From contig NZ_QKLU01000003.1 of NCBI RefSeq assembly GCF_003208655.1, positions 62,001 through 126,000 on the forward strand: DNA of 64,000 nucleotides. Direction: 5' to 3'. The DNA is from Pedobacter nutrimenti. GTDB lineage: Bacteria; Bacteroidota; Bacteroidia; Sphingobacteriales; Sphingobacteriaceae. Position 1 is the first letter of the stretch; each line of letters opens with the position of its first letter. Below are positions 42,829 through 51,961 of the stretch, piece by piece. Made by a program: the position numbers and the translations under genes. The notes below the pieces were generated by a model that worked only from the letters and a program-made list of their open reading frames with translations, searched no databases and was not told where the DNA came from.

Positions 42829-44079
42829 ATGAGCAAAGACCTAACCCAACTAATTCATCAGTATAAGTCCGATACAGAATCCGTTTACAATACGTGGTTC
42901 ATTAACAATGATGAACGCTTAAAAGCTTTTCGATCTATTCGCAGAGGTGTTTTACAGGTAATAGAAGATATTCGCAATAAAAAATTTGGTAATGATTTCA
43001 AAGGTTCATCCCTTGAGTTTGTTTTAACTTGTATTGCCGAGCAGAAACAAGTATTTGAGGGAGCTTCACACCCCTTTTATTGGAAACCTAAACTGAGAAT
43101 ACCGGATATTTATGAAAATGAACAGAATAAAACGTTGTTTGGACAATTTTTAGAAAGTTGTGTTTACGCAAAAAATGAAGATCAGCTTATTAATGCGATT
43201 ATCAAACTGGATTCTTTTAAGATAAAAGGTCTTGGTCCAGCCGTTGCCAGCATTATTTATTTCTTACATCCCACTATTATACCCCCTTTTAACACCGCAA
43301 TTATTAATGGCTTTAATACACTTTTTAAAGACAAAAAGAAACTAGGCAACTGGACGGAATACCTTAAAATAAGAGAAGTCATTATTGACACAAATAAGAA
43401 ACATTGTAGAGACTTATCGCTGGACCTTGGTGCAATGACTGGACTTTTATTTGAAATAGGAACACAAAAGCTGGCTATGGGACACGATGAGTATTTATCA
43501 GAACAAGATAAAACTCGATTGGAAAAACTTATTGAGAAGCGTCACAAGGAAGCTAAAAAAGAAAAGGAAGATGAAAATCTCCATTCCGAAATGCAATATC
43601 ATTTATTAAAAATTGGGGCTTCTCTTGGTTACGATGTTATTGCTGCAGCAAATGATCGCTCAAGATCATGGAATGACAATAGATTTTCCTTTATCTCACT
43701 TAAAAAATTCCCGGAGCTGTCAACTGAGGTGGAAACACTCAATTCAATTAAGTTAATTGATGTGTTGTGGTTTGAAAAGGATAGTAATAAAGTAGTAGCA
43801 GCATTCGAAGTTGAAAAAAGCACTAGTATTTATTCCGGTATTCTACGCTTAAATGATTTAAGCTACACTATTGGAAAAGGAAAAGAAACCTTGTACCTTG
43901 TAATTCCAGATAGCAGGGAAAAAGATGCGATTCTTCAATTGTCGAGACCTGCCATTAAAAATTCAAACATCTTAATAAAATACATTTGTTTCTCCGAATT
44001 AAGGCAACACTGTGATGCCCTTTGTAAATTTGGTGACAATTATCAAATTATAGAAAAAATTGCACGCATGGCTTGTTAG
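42829..44079 (+). CDS. HhH and PD-(D/E)xK-nuclease-like protein, orphan
   Basis: 416 aa from the ATG at 42829. A helical N-terminal half holds a helix-hairpin-helix-like segment, [19 protein letters not shown] (130-148). A charged helix (about 225-255) leads to a C-terminal domain where E254, D311 ([10 protein letters not shown]) and E327/E329-K330 ([18 protein letters not shown]) match the D..ExE/K pattern of restriction-like nucleases. It has no metal-resistance motif, and no methylase or helicase is beside it. It might be a stand-alone defence or DNA-repair protein that hitch-hiked on the island. Fold assignment is by motif only. Confidence 0.55.
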   Translation: MSKDLTQLIHQYKSDTESVYNTWFINNDERLKAFRSIRRGVLQVIEDIRNKKFGNDFKGSSLEFVLTCIAEQKQVFEGASHPFYWKPKLRIPDIYENEQNKTLFGQFLESCVYAKNEDQLINAIIKLDSFKIKGLGPAVASIIYFLHPTIIPPFNTAIINGFNTLFKDKKKLGNWTEYLKIREVIIDTNKKHCRDLSLDLGAMTGLLFEIGTQKLAMGHDEYLSEQDKTRLEKLIEKRHKEAKKEKEDENLHSEMQYHLLKIGASLGYDVIAAANDRSRSWNDNRFSFISLKKFPELSTEVETLNSIKLIDVLWFEKDSNKVVAAFEVEKSTSIYSGILRLNDLSYTIGKGKETLYLVIPDSREKDAILQLSRPAIKNSNILIKYICFSELRQHCDALCKFGDNYQIIEKIARMAC

Positions 44080-44127
44080 TATAACAAATTTTCTTTAAAT
44101 TAAATAGCATAAATTACTTTTTATACA

Positions 44128-44135
44128 TATATTTG
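44128..44135 (+). promoter_or_regulatory. -7 box TATATTTG of the cus operon
   Basis: Exact TAnnTTTG match eight bases before the ATG at 44144. Same octamer as before the other small Cys-rich genes. Confidence 0.5.
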
Positions 44136-44143
44136 TCTCAATA

Positions 44144-44539
44144 ATGAAAAGAATTGTAGTCTCTTTATTGCTTTTACTCTATGTGGGTACATCCAATGGG
44201 GCCACTGTGCACTTTCACTATTGTATGGGTCGACTGGTAAAATGGGGACTCAGTCAACCTGAAAAAGCTCTCTGTGATTTCTGTAAAGCGCCCAAGAAAG
44301 CTTGTGGAAAATCATGCTGTAAGGATGATTATAAACAGACTAAAATTGACAAATCACAGAAAACCTCTGTGGCTGTTTATCAGTTTAAACAAGTCCAGGT
44401 AGCTGAGTTGAACAAAATTTCATGGAGTCCGGTTTACGTTGTCGTACCCATCGAAATAGGGAAAGCAGCATTGAGTAATGCACCTCCATCAGCAGAAGAC
44501 ATCCATGTCTTTATCCGTAATTGTACCTATAGAATCTAA
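44144..44539 (+). CDS. HYC_CC_PP family protein
   Basis: 131 aa. Signal peptide, then all three family motifs: HFHYCMGRLV (HYC), KSCCKDDYKQ (CC, preceded by CDFCKAPKKACG), and NAPPSAEDIHVF (PP), ending NCTYRI. The family is restricted to Bacteroidota and tends to sit with copper genes; cysteines and histidines would bind Cu(I) in the periplasm. It is the first gene of the Cus operon here and has a good promoter box. A hairpin follows it at 44575. Confidence 0.8.
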   Translation: MKRIVVSLLLLLYVGTSNGATVHFHYCMGRLVKWGLSQPEKALCDFCKAPKKACGKSCCKDDYKQTKIDKSQKTSVAVYQFKQVQVAELNKISWSPVYVVVPIEIGKAALSNAPPSAEDIHVFIRNCTYRI

Positions 44540-44574
44540 GATTTCCTTTCCAATATTCTGCACATTCGTGTACC

Positions 44575-44595
44575 GGCAATAGCATAGCTATAGCC
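44575..44595 (+). terminator. Hairpin after the HYC_CC_PP gene
   Basis: GGC-A-ATAGC, loop ATA, GCTAT-A-GCC: an 8-bp stem with one A/A mismatch. A run of eight T lies 20 bases on. It may attenuate reading into the cus genes. Confidence 0.45.
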
Positions 44596-44639
44596 CAAAT
44601 TTTATATAACCAATTTTTTTTCTTCAAATCAATTTAATT

Positions 44640-45008
44640 ATGAAATCATTGAGATTTTTCTCGGTGGTCGTATTGACCTTCCTAAAAAAAGCTGTATTTG
44701 CACAGTCTAAAACTGACAGCATCAAAGTATCAGGCAATTGTGGTATGTGCAAAAAACGCATAGAAACTGCATTAAAAGTTCCGGGAATAACTTCCGCGGA
44801 TTGGAATGTAAAATCTAAAATGTTAATGGTGAACTATGAAACCTCCAAATTAACCTTAAATGAAGTACAACAAAAGGTTGCTGATGCTGGTCATGACACG
44901 CCTAAATTCAAGGCAACTGAAGCTGCCTATTCTAAGCTTCCGGGCTGCTGCCAATACGAAAGAGTAGGTGAAACAGGTAAACAAACAGTGACAGATCACA
45001 AGCATTAA
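44640..45008 (+). CDS. HMA-domain exported protein
   Basis: 122 aa. Signal peptide ending VFAQ. One heavy-metal-associated domain (about 25-95) with the metal loop GNCGMCKKRIETAL, then ADWNVKSKMLMVNYE and VADAGHDTPKF, and a C-terminal LPGCCQYE plus DHKH. It is a periplasmic Cu(I) chaperone-like protein that could hand metal to the CusB/CusA genes that follow. A decayed sister gene is at 56583. A strong hairpin lies between it and cusA. Confidence 0.82.
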   Translation: MKSLRFFSVVVLTFLKKAVFAQSKTDSIKVSGNCGMCKKRIETALKVPGITSADWNVKSKMLMVNYETSKLTLNEVQQKVADAGHDTPKFKATEAAYSKLPGCCQYERVGETGKQTVTDHKH

Positions 45009-45013
45009 CCCAC

Positions 45014-45037
45014 CCGGCACCTGAGGCCAGGTGCCGG
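45014..45037 (+). terminator. GC-rich hairpin between HMA gene and cusA
   Basis: CCGGCACCT (45014-45022) and AGGTGCCGG (45029-45037) form a perfect 9-bp stem with a 6-base loop, followed by ATTTTG. It is the best terminator in the window by stem strength, placed 18 bases before the cusA ATG, so it should reduce read-through into cusA. Confidence 0.6.
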
Positions 45038-45055
45038 ATTTTGAAAAAAAATAAA

Positions 45056-46348
45056 ATGGTACATAAAATTATAGAATGGTCGCTAAAAAACCGCTGGATT
45101 GTGCTGCTCCTAGCAACAGGACTGTTTGTATGGGGCGTTTTCTCTGTTAAAAAGAACCCTATTGACGCAATACCAGACCTTTCGGAGAATCAGGTTATCG
45201 TATTCACCGAATGGATGGGCAGATCGCCACAATTAATAGAAGATCAGATTACTTACCCTCTTGTCACAAATTTACAGGGTATTCCAAAAATTAAATACGT
45301 AAGAGGTTCTTCCATGTTCGGAATGAGCTTTATCTATGTGATCTTTGAAGATAACGTAGATATTTACTGGGCAAGGGAACGGGTTTTGGAAAGGTTAAGC
45401 ACTGTGACCCGCTCCTTACCAACCGGAGCTTCTCCTCAATTGGGACCTGACGGAACCGGTGTTGGGCATATCTTATGGTATACACTGGATGCGCCAAATA
45501 CAGACCTTGGAGAGCAGCGTGCCATTCAGGACTGGTATGTGAAATTTGCTTTACAGAATGTACCTGGGGTTAGTGAAATTGCCTCTTTCGGAGGATTTCA
45601 AAAGCAATACCAGATTGCTGTAGACCCTAATAAGTTGTTGTATTACAAATTGTCAATACCGGAGGTTATTGCAGCCGTTAGGGCCAATAATAATGAATCA
45701 GGAGGGCGAAAGTTTGAAATGAGTGATATTGGGTATATCATCAAGACTTCCGGTTACTTGAAGTCTCTTCAACAAATTGGGGATATACCAATCAAAAATC
45801 AAAATGGAACGCCTATTAGGGTATCTGATGTAGCTGCGGTACAAATGACTGGAGAAACCAGGCTTGGAATCTTCGACCAAAATGGCGAAGGAGAGCGTGT
45901 TGGGGGGATCGTGGTTATGAGGTATGGTGAAAACGCCGCTGAAGTAATTGAAAAGGTCAAAACAAAAATGAAAGAAGTTTCCAAAGGTTTGCCGGCAGGA
46001 ATGAAGTTTGACATTGTTTACGACAGAGGTCATCTCATCCAGGAATCTGTAGATTCCATTAAAAATACGCTGATTGAAGAGATGATTGTGGTATCTCTGG
46101 TAGTCATCGTCTTTTTATTCCATTGGCGTAGTGCCCTCAGTATTATCATTCAAATACCGATTACTATTGCCACCAGTTTTATTTTATTAGACGCCTTTGA
46201 TATCTCTTCAAATATCATGTCATTAACGGGCATAGCCTTGGCCATAGGGGTCATCGTTGACAATGGAATTGTGATGAGTGAAAACGCTTATAAACATCTA
46301 GCCGAACGATATGAATTGTGGCAAAAAGAACAAGAAAAAACAAATTAG
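45056..46348 (+). CDS. CusA-type RND pump, N-terminal half (frameshifted)
   Basis: 430 aa from the ATG at 45056. Contains the first membrane helix, the N-terminal porter part (YWARERVLERL), GPDGTGVGHILWYTL, and TM2-TM4 with AIGVIVDNGIVMSEN, the TM4 signature of Cu/Ag (CusA) pumps. It stops at TAG 46346-46348 in the cytoplasmic loop after TM4. The remaining two thirds are encoded in the -1 frame from about 46339. A run of six A (46335-46340) is the likely frameshift site. With one base corrected it would be a normal single CusA of about 1075 residues. Confidence 0.85.
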   Translation: MVHKIIEWSLKNRWIVLLLATGLFVWGVFSVKKNPIDAIPDLSENQVIVFTEWMGRSPQLIEDQITYPLVTNLQGIPKIKYVRGSSMFGMSFIYVIFEDNVDIYWARERVLERLSTVTRSLPTGASPQLGPDGTGVGHILWYTLDAPNTDLGEQRAIQDWYVKFALQNVPGVSEIASFGGFQKQYQIAVDPNKLLYYKLSIPEVIAAVRANNNESGGRKFEMSDIGYIIKTSGYLKSLQQIGDIPIKNQNGTPIRVSDVAAVQMTGETRLGIFDQNGEGERVGGIVVMRYGENAAEVIEKVKTKMKEVSKGLPAGMKFDIVYDRGHLIQESVDSIKNTLIEEMIVVSLVVIVFLFHWRSALSIIIQIPITIATSFILLDAFDISSNIMSLTGIALAIGVIVDNGIVMSENAYKHLAERYELWQKEQEKTN

Positions 46349-46350
46349 TT

Positions 46351-48288
46351 ATGAAAACTTGGTTTAAAAAATTATTTAAAAAGAGTCCTGACTGGATTTC
46401 AGAAGAAGAGCGATTGCAAATTATCGAGAAATCAAGTAAGCAAGTGTCAAGAGGGGTGTTTTTTGCTACAGTTATTATTATAACCTCCTTTCTTCCTGTA
46501 TTTATGCTGACAGGTCAGGAGGGGAAATTATTCCACCCATTGGCCTATACCAAAACATTCATCTTGATTGTTGATGCTTTGTTAGTACTTACTTTAGCCC
46601 CAGTTTTAATTTCCTTTTTTATGAAGGGTAAATTTCGGCCTGATGATGCGAATCCGGTGAATAGGTTTTTAGAGAAATATTATGAACCGGTGATCCGGGT
46701 TGTTTTGAACTGGCGTAAAACAACAATTGCTATAAACATTATTGCTTTATTGATCACTATTCCATTACTTAGAAACCTGGGCAGCGAGTTTATGCCCCCC
46801 CTAGATGAACAAAGTATCCTCTTTATGCCGGTAACATTACCTGATGTTTCCAACAATGAAGCTAAACGCATTTTACAGGTTCAGGATAAAATTATAAAAT
46901 CCGTGCCAGAGGTCGATAAGGTTTTAGGTAAAGCTGGACGTGCAAGTACCGCTACAGATAATTCACCTATCAGTATGATTGAAACGATCATTATGCTGAA
47001 ACCAAAGACAGAATGGCGAGAGGGAATCACTAAAAAGGACATTATCAATGAACTGGACAAAAAGCTCCAGATTCCCGGTGTAGTTAATGGCTGGACACAG
47101 CCTATTATTAACAGAATTAATATGCTCGCAACAGGTATTCGTACCGATGTAGGGATTAAAGTGTACGGGCAAAACCTGGATACACTGGCGGCAGTATCCG
47201 AAAGGGTAAAACTGGCACTGGAAGGCACCAAAGGTATAAGTGATCTGTATGTTGACCCTATTACCGGAGGCAAATATTTGTCTATCGATGTTAAGCGTGC
47301 CGAGTTATCCCGTTATGGATTAACTGTTGATGATATCAACCAAACGGTTGAGTCTGCTTTAGGTGGTGCTACCATTGGTAATACAATTGAAGGAAGGCAA
47401 CGTTTTTCTATTAGTGTGAGGTTAGCCCAGGAATTTAGAAACAGTGTGGAGCGTATCAGGCGGATTCCTATTCAATCTGCAAGTATGGGTGAAATCCCTT
47501 TATCGGCAGTGGCAGATATCAAGTTTGAAGATGGGCCTCCTATGATCAATTCTGAAAATGCCCTGTTAAGGGGGGCAGTTATGTTTAATGTCCGGGACAG
47601 GGATTTGGGCAGTACAGTAAAAGAAGCTATTGATAAAATAAATCAAAGCAATGGCATTTTGCCGGAAGGCTATTTTTTAGAATGGAGTGGGCAATATGAA
47701 AATTTAATTCGCGGTGAGCAAACCCTGCTGTGGATAGCTCCAATAGTCCTTTTAGTGATATTTTTTTCCCTTTATTTTGCTTTTCATTCACTAAGAGAAG
47801 CCTTTTTAAGTCTGATCACCGTCCCCTTTGCGCTTATCGGGGGAGCCTATATCATCTACTTCTGGGGTGTTAATTTATCTGTTGCAGTTGCAGTAGGGTT
47901 TATTGCCCTGTTTGGGATTGCAGTAGAAACAGGGATCGTAATGGTTATATACTTAAATGATGCCATGACTCAACTTATCAAGTTAAAGGGCAATTCAAGT
48001 GAGACCATTACCAAAGATGACCTTAGGGAATTTGTAATCAGGGGAGCAGCTAAAAGACTTCGCCCAAAACTAATGACTGTCTGTGTATCTCTTTTTGGTT
48101 TGATACCAGTATTGTGGGCTACCGGAGTAGGTTCCGATGTGATGCAGCCAATTGTATTGCCTATGATCGGTGGGGTTTTAACCTCATCCACTCACATTTT
48201 ATTAGTGACGCCATTGATCTTTTTAATGTCAAAAGAATACGAATTAAGGAAATACGGAAAACTGGAGGTACACGATGCTCAACATTAA
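46351..48288 (+). CDS. CusA-type RND pump, C-terminal part (frameshifted)
   Basis: 645 aa from ATG 46351; the open frame reaches back to 46318. It begins in the loop after TM4, continues with TM5-TM6 (RGVFFATVIIITSFLPVF, GKLFHPLAYTKTF), the second porter half including the Cu-relevant Met in INRINMLATGIRTD, and TM8-TM12 (VAVAVGFIALFGIAVETG). Alone it cannot be a pump. It could work with the N-terminal half as a split protein, be joined by slippage at the A-run, or be a pseudogene. Its end overlaps the tolC-like gene by 14 bp. Confidence 0.85.
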   Translation: MKTWFKKLFKKSPDWISEEERLQIIEKSSKQVSRGVFFATVIIITSFLPVFMLTGQEGKLFHPLAYTKTFILIVDALLVLTLAPVLISFFMKGKFRPDDANPVNRFLEKYYEPVIRVVLNWRKTTIAINIIALLITIPLLRNLGSEFMPPLDEQSILFMPVTLPDVSNNEAKRILQVQDKIIKSVPEVDKVLGKAGRASTATDNSPISMIETIIMLKPKTEWREGITKKDIINELDKKLQIPGVVNGWTQPIINRINMLATGIRTDVGIKVYGQNLDTLAAVSERVKLALEGTKGISDLYVDPITGGKYLSIDVKRAELSRYGLTVDDINQTVESALGGATIGNTIEGRQRFSISVRLAQEFRNSVERIRRIPIQSASMGEIPLSAVADIKFEDGPPMINSENALLRGAVMFNVRDRDLGSTVKEAIDKINQSNGILPEGYFLEWSGQYENLIRGEQTLLWIAPIVLLVIFFSLYFAFHSLREAFLSLITVPFALIGGAYIIYFWGVNLSVAVAVGFIALFGIAVETGIVMVIYLNDAMTQLIKLKGNSSETITKDDLREFVIRGAAKRLRPKLMTVCVSLFGLIPVLWATGVGSDVMQPIVLPMIGGVLTSSTHILLVTPLIFLMSKEYELRKYGKLEVHDAQH

Positions 48289-49522
48289 AAAAATCGGATT
48301 AGTGCTGGCTGTTTTACCTTTCCAGCTTTTAGCACAACAAAGTCCGGTAAGTTTAGATACTGTTTTGCGACGAATTGAAAGGAATAACCTTCTGCTGCAG
48401 ACTTATGCTTTAAAGGCAGAAAGTTTTAAACATAAGGCAAAAGCAGGAACAGCCTGGATGGCACCAATGGTAGGGGTTGGGACTTTTATGACTCCTTATC
48501 CCGGAATTGAAGTAATGGACGAACGGGACAAAGGCTCCATTATGTTCCAGTTGGAACAGGATATTCCAAATCCAGGTAAGTTAAATGCTCAAAGACGATA
48601 TATCGAATCTAAAGGTCTTGTAGAACTAGCTGGAAAGGGCATCGCGCTGAATGATTTTAAGGCACAGGCAAAGCGTTTGTATTATACCTGGATTGTGGCT
48701 AGTCAGCGCATTCAAGTATTTCGCGAGAACGATAAGATCATGCAGATGATGAAAAAAATTGAGCAGATCCGTTATCCCTACAATCAATCGCAGTTATCAG
48801 GCGTTTTTAGAGCTAACGCTAAAATCGAAGAGAACCAGAATATGATCAGAATGCAGCAGGGGGATATCTCCAAAGCGAAGGCCTGGCTGAATAGCCTGAT
48901 GAATTTGCCCGGTAATCAGGATCTTGAAATTGATACCGCATATATCCCCCAGTTTTTTGCTGAAAGTTCAATCGACACGGCTCTTCTTGCTGGTCAGCGT
49001 AAGGATATAGTACAGATGGAACAAAACATTCGTTCCATGAAACTGGGGATAACAGCCATGAGGGCCCAGGCTAAACCCGATTTTAGGATCAGATTCGATC
49101 ACATGTCTCCTTTAAGTAAAATGATGCCCAAAGCCTATAGTGTGATGGGAATGATAAGTGTTCCTATTGTGCCTTGGTCGTCAAAAATGTATAAATCAGA
49201 GGTTAAGGCCATGAATTATGAAATACAGGCGATGGAAAAACAACGTGCAGGGATGTTGCAGGAAAGCCAGGGTATGCTCTATGGGATGCAATATGAAATA
49301 CAATCCATGCAGAAAAGAATAACTGCGATGGAAGAAAAGATCATCCCTGCGCTGAAGAAAACCATGGATGCTGATTTCGTGAATTACCAGGAGAATAAAC
49401 TACAGCTCACTGCAGTAATCAACTCGTGGGAAGCATTGACCATGATGCAAAACACGGTTCTGGATGAAAAAATGAAGTTATACCAAATGATTGTTGATTA
49501 TGAAAAGGAATTATATCGTTAG
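48275..49522 (+). CDS. TolC-family outer-membrane factor (CusC-like)
   Basis: 415 aa. Signal peptide (QLLAQQ), then two TolC repeats with long coiled-coil helices: LQTYALKAESFKHKAKAG, QLEQDIPNPGKLNAQ, and a Met-rich second half (MQYEIQSMQKRITAMEEK). Forms a trimeric channel through outer membrane and periplasm. Unlike the two czc systems, here the OMF is a separate gene. A GGAGG lies 9 bases before the start, unusual in this genome, and helps coupling to the overlapping cusA. The adaptor gene overlaps its end by 23 bp. Confidence 0.88.
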   Translation: MLNIKKIGLVLAVLPFQLLAQQSPVSLDTVLRRIERNNLLLQTYALKAESFKHKAKAGTAWMAPMVGVGTFMTPYPGIEVMDERDKGSIMFQLEQDIPNPGKLNAQRRYIESKGLVELAGKGIALNDFKAQAKRLYYTWIVASQRIQVFRENDKIMQMMKKIEQIRYPYNQSQLSGVFRANAKIEENQNMIRMQQGDISKAKAWLNSLMNLPGNQDLEIDTAYIPQFFAESSIDTALLAGQRKDIVQMEQNIRSMKLGITAMRAQAKPDFRIRFDHMSPLSKMMPKAYSVMGMISVPIVPWSSKMYKSEVKAMNYEIQAMEKQRAGMLQESQGMLYGMQYEIQSMQKRITAMEEKIIPALKKTMDADFVNYQENKLQLTAVINSWEALTMMQNTVLDEKMKLYQMIVDYEKELYR

Positions 49523-50708
49523 GTTGCTGGTGTTACTGACAGGGATCAGTTTAGCAGCCTGCCAGAATAAGAAGCCGGAAGATAATTCCAGCCATAAACA
49601 GCATGCCCAAGTGGATACCAGCTTGAATTATTTACTTAAACCAGTGAATGAACAGGTCGTTGCCAGTATTCCAGTGATTCATGCGGGGCAAGGCTCAAGA
49701 ATATACATCCGGGAAGTCCAGGGACGGGTAACCTATGATACCCGAAACCAGGTTAACCTGGCCAGCCGTGTTTCAGGGCGTATTGAAAAACTGTACATCA
49801 AATACAATTACCAACCTGTTAAAAAAGGCCAGCTGATTCTGGAATTATATTCCCCCGATCTTGCCGCCGCACAACGTGAGCTGTTAATGATCGAGCGTTC
49901 TGGAAACCAGGACCAAATGCTCGAATCGGCAAAGCAACGGCTAATGCTCCTGGGCATGAACCTGGCCCAGATTGGCAGGTTAATACGCACAGGTGATATC
50001 TCGTATAGGATTCCTGTTTACAGCAATGCTACGGGATATATTTTGGAAAAGCAGGCAGCGGCAAGCGTAGCAAATGCACCTGCTCCAAAGTCCGCTGCAT
50101 CTGCTTCAGCAGGTATGGACAATATGACTTCGGGAGGTGGTACTTCTGCCAGCCAAGCAGCTTCAACTCCGGTAAGTTCACCAGTCCTGCTACGAGAGGG
50201 GCAATATCTGAGTGCAGGACAGAGTATTTTTACTATTTACCGTACAGGTGATCTGGTCGCAGAATTCTCACTTACTCCGCAGGTTGCCTCACAACTGAAT
50301 AAAAAGGCAAAAGTGATTATTCAAAGAACGGCAAATAAAGAGGAAAGCCTGACGGGCAACATTGGTCTTATACAACCTGTATTTAATTCTGGTGAGAATT
50401 TTGTATTGGCAAGAGTTTACCTCCAAAAAGACCACTTGCAGGTTGGCGAATTGGTAACAGGCCAGTTTCCGTTTTTAAGCGGGAAAGGATATTGGCTGCC
50501 AAAAGAAACAGTTTTTTCCACTGGGAATAGGTCTATAATTTTTAAAAAGGTAGGGAAAGTTTTCATTCCCAAAACAGTGAAAACTGGTATTGTTCAAAAT
50601 AATCAGATACAGGTTCTGGATGAGCTTAACGGTTGGGAAATTGCCAGAAATGCTTATTACCTAATTGATAGTGAAAGTTTTATAAAAACAGAAAGCAAAG
50701 GAGATTAA
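49500..50708 (+). CDS. CusB-type periplasmic adaptor lipoprotein
   Basis: 402 aa from the ATG at 49500. Lipobox LAAC at about residue 20, followed by a His-containing linker. HlyD-like order: REVQGRVTYDTRNQVNLASR, a lipoyl half GRIEKLYIKYNYQPVKKGQ, a short coiled coil with NQDQMLESAKQRL, an Ala/Ser-rich flexible insert (about 185-225), the second lipoyl half and beta-barrel. Acts between CusA and the TolC-like protein. A second adaptor follows directly, and RND pumps of this type can use two different adaptors or one can be redundant. Confidence 0.88.
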   Translation: MKRNYIVRLLVLLTGISLAACQNKKPEDNSSHKQHAQVDTSLNYLLKPVNEQVVASIPVIHAGQGSRIYIREVQGRVTYDTRNQVNLASRVSGRIEKLYIKYNYQPVKKGQLILELYSPDLAAAQRELLMIERSGNQDQMLESAKQRLMLLGMNLAQIGRLIRTGDISYRIPVYSNATGYILEKQAAASVANAPAPKSAASASAGMDNMTSGGGTSASQAASTPVSSPVLLREGQYLSAGQSIFTIYRTGDLVAEFSLTPQVASQLNKKAKVIIQRTANKEESLTGNIGLIQPVFNSGENFVLARVYLQKDHLQVGELVTGQFPFLSGKGYWLPKETVFSTGNRSIIFKKVGKVFIPKTVKTGIVQNNQIQVLDELNGWEIARNAYYLIDSESFIKTESKGD

Positions 50709-50712
50709 TCAA

Positions 50713-51930
50713 ATGGAAAGGAAAGAATTTATCAGGAAGTTTGCAATTGTAACATTGATGCCCTCCTTGTTTGTTGCTGCTTGCACTGATGGAAATAAAA
50801 AACAAAAAAAATCGGCGGGTAAAACAAAGACCTACACCTGCCCAATGCACCCTCAGATTGTTCAGGACAAACCTGGTACGTGTCCCATCTGTGGAATGGA
50901 CCTGGTTCCTTTTGAAAAAAATGCTGCTGAAGCAGCTTTAAATCTTAATGAGAGCCAAAGAGCTTTGGCCAATATCACTACAATGGCAGTTGGTTTAAAT
51001 GGATTTAATGCATTCAAACAATTGAATGGCCGTCTGGTTGTTAATCCTGAAGGAACGGAATATATATCCAGCAGGGTTGCGGGCAGATTGGAACGTTTAT
51101 ACGTGCGCCAGACTGGGGAACAGATTTCGAAAGGCCAGCCATTGTATAAAATTTATTCGGAGCAGCTGGTTACCTTACAGGAGGAATATCTCTTGGCTAT
51201 GGTACAGTCAGCACAATTTCCGAATGACCAGACTTTTGTCCAATTGCTGAAATCATCAAAACAAAAATTGAGTCTTTATGGACAATCAGAAAGCCAAATC
51301 AGGCAGCTCGGGACCAGTAAAAAGACTGATCCTTACATTACCTATACTTCGCCAGGAAATGGTATGGTAGCAGAACTCTCGGTAACAGAAGGTCAGTATG
51401 TATCCGAAGGAAGCCCGATTATGCGTTTGGAAGGTTATCAGTCCCTGTGGGTAGAAGCTGATATGTATCCTTCAGAAGTTGGAAGTATTAAAGATGGGCA
51501 GAGCCTTAAGGTGGTGATCCCAGGCTGGGAAGATCAGCCGCAAATGATGACGGTAAGATTCATCAACCCTGAACTTAATTCTGGTTCGCAGGTGATCCAG
51601 CTCAGGGGCTCCATTCCTAATCCAAATCATCAGTGGCAACCAGGTTTACAGGCCAATGTATTTGTACCTTCGGGTAGTAAGGGGGACGTAATGAGCCTTC
51701 CGGTTGATGCGGTGATCCGGGATGGTAAAGGAACGCATGTATGGATAGAAAAATCCAAGGGAAAGTTTGAACCACAAATGGTTAAGATTGGTATGGAAAG
51801 CTTTGATGCGGTAGAAATCAAGGAAGGATTGAAGACCGGCGACCAGGTAGTGATCACTGGAGCGTACCTGCTCTACAGCGAGTATATCCTCAAAAAAGGC
51901 AAAAACCCAATGGCGGGAATGAAAATGTAA
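50713..51930 (+). CDS. CusB-type adaptor with N-terminal heavy-metal-binding domain
   Basis: 405 aa. Lipoprotein signal (VAAC, Cys24), then a heavy-metal-binding domain (YTCPMHPQIVQDKPG and CPICGMDLVPF, about 37-65), then the CusB fold: LNGRLVVNPEGTEYISSRVA, coiled coil, SPGNGMVAELSVTEGQYV and a barrel ending with a Met-rich MAGMKM. The HMBD probably receives Cu(I) or Ag(I). It starts 4 bp after the previous adaptor. A DUF3347 protein, which in some species is fused to CusB, follows 31 bp later. Confidence 0.9.
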   Translation: MERKEFIRKFAIVTLMPSLFVAACTDGNKKQKKSAGKTKTYTCPMHPQIVQDKPGTCPICGMDLVPFEKNAAEAALNLNESQRALANITTMAVGLNGFNAFKQLNGRLVVNPEGTEYISSRVAGRLERLYVRQTGEQISKGQPLYKIYSEQLVTLQEEYLLAMVQSAQFPNDQTFVQLLKSSKQKLSLYGQSESQIRQLGTSKKTDPYITYTSPGNGMVAELSVTEGQYVSEGSPIMRLEGYQSLWVEADMYPSEVGSIKDGQSLKVVIPGWEDQPQMMTVRFINPELNSGSQVIQLRGSIPNPNHQWQPGLQANVFVPSGSKGDVMSLPVDAVIRDGKGTHVWIEKSKGKFEPQMVKIGMESFDAVEIKEGLKTGDQVVITGAYLLYSEYILKKGKNPMAGMKM

Positions 51931-51961
51931 AACGAAAACTAAGTATATTTAAACAATTAAA

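Noticed and set aside
46335..46341. Canonical A-AAA-AAC slippery heptamer for programmed -1 frameshifting at the cusA split
   Set aside because: The seven bases are present but in the wrong phase relative to the zero frame (GAA AAA ACA). Slippage on the A-run remains possible, but I do not claim a classical programmed site.
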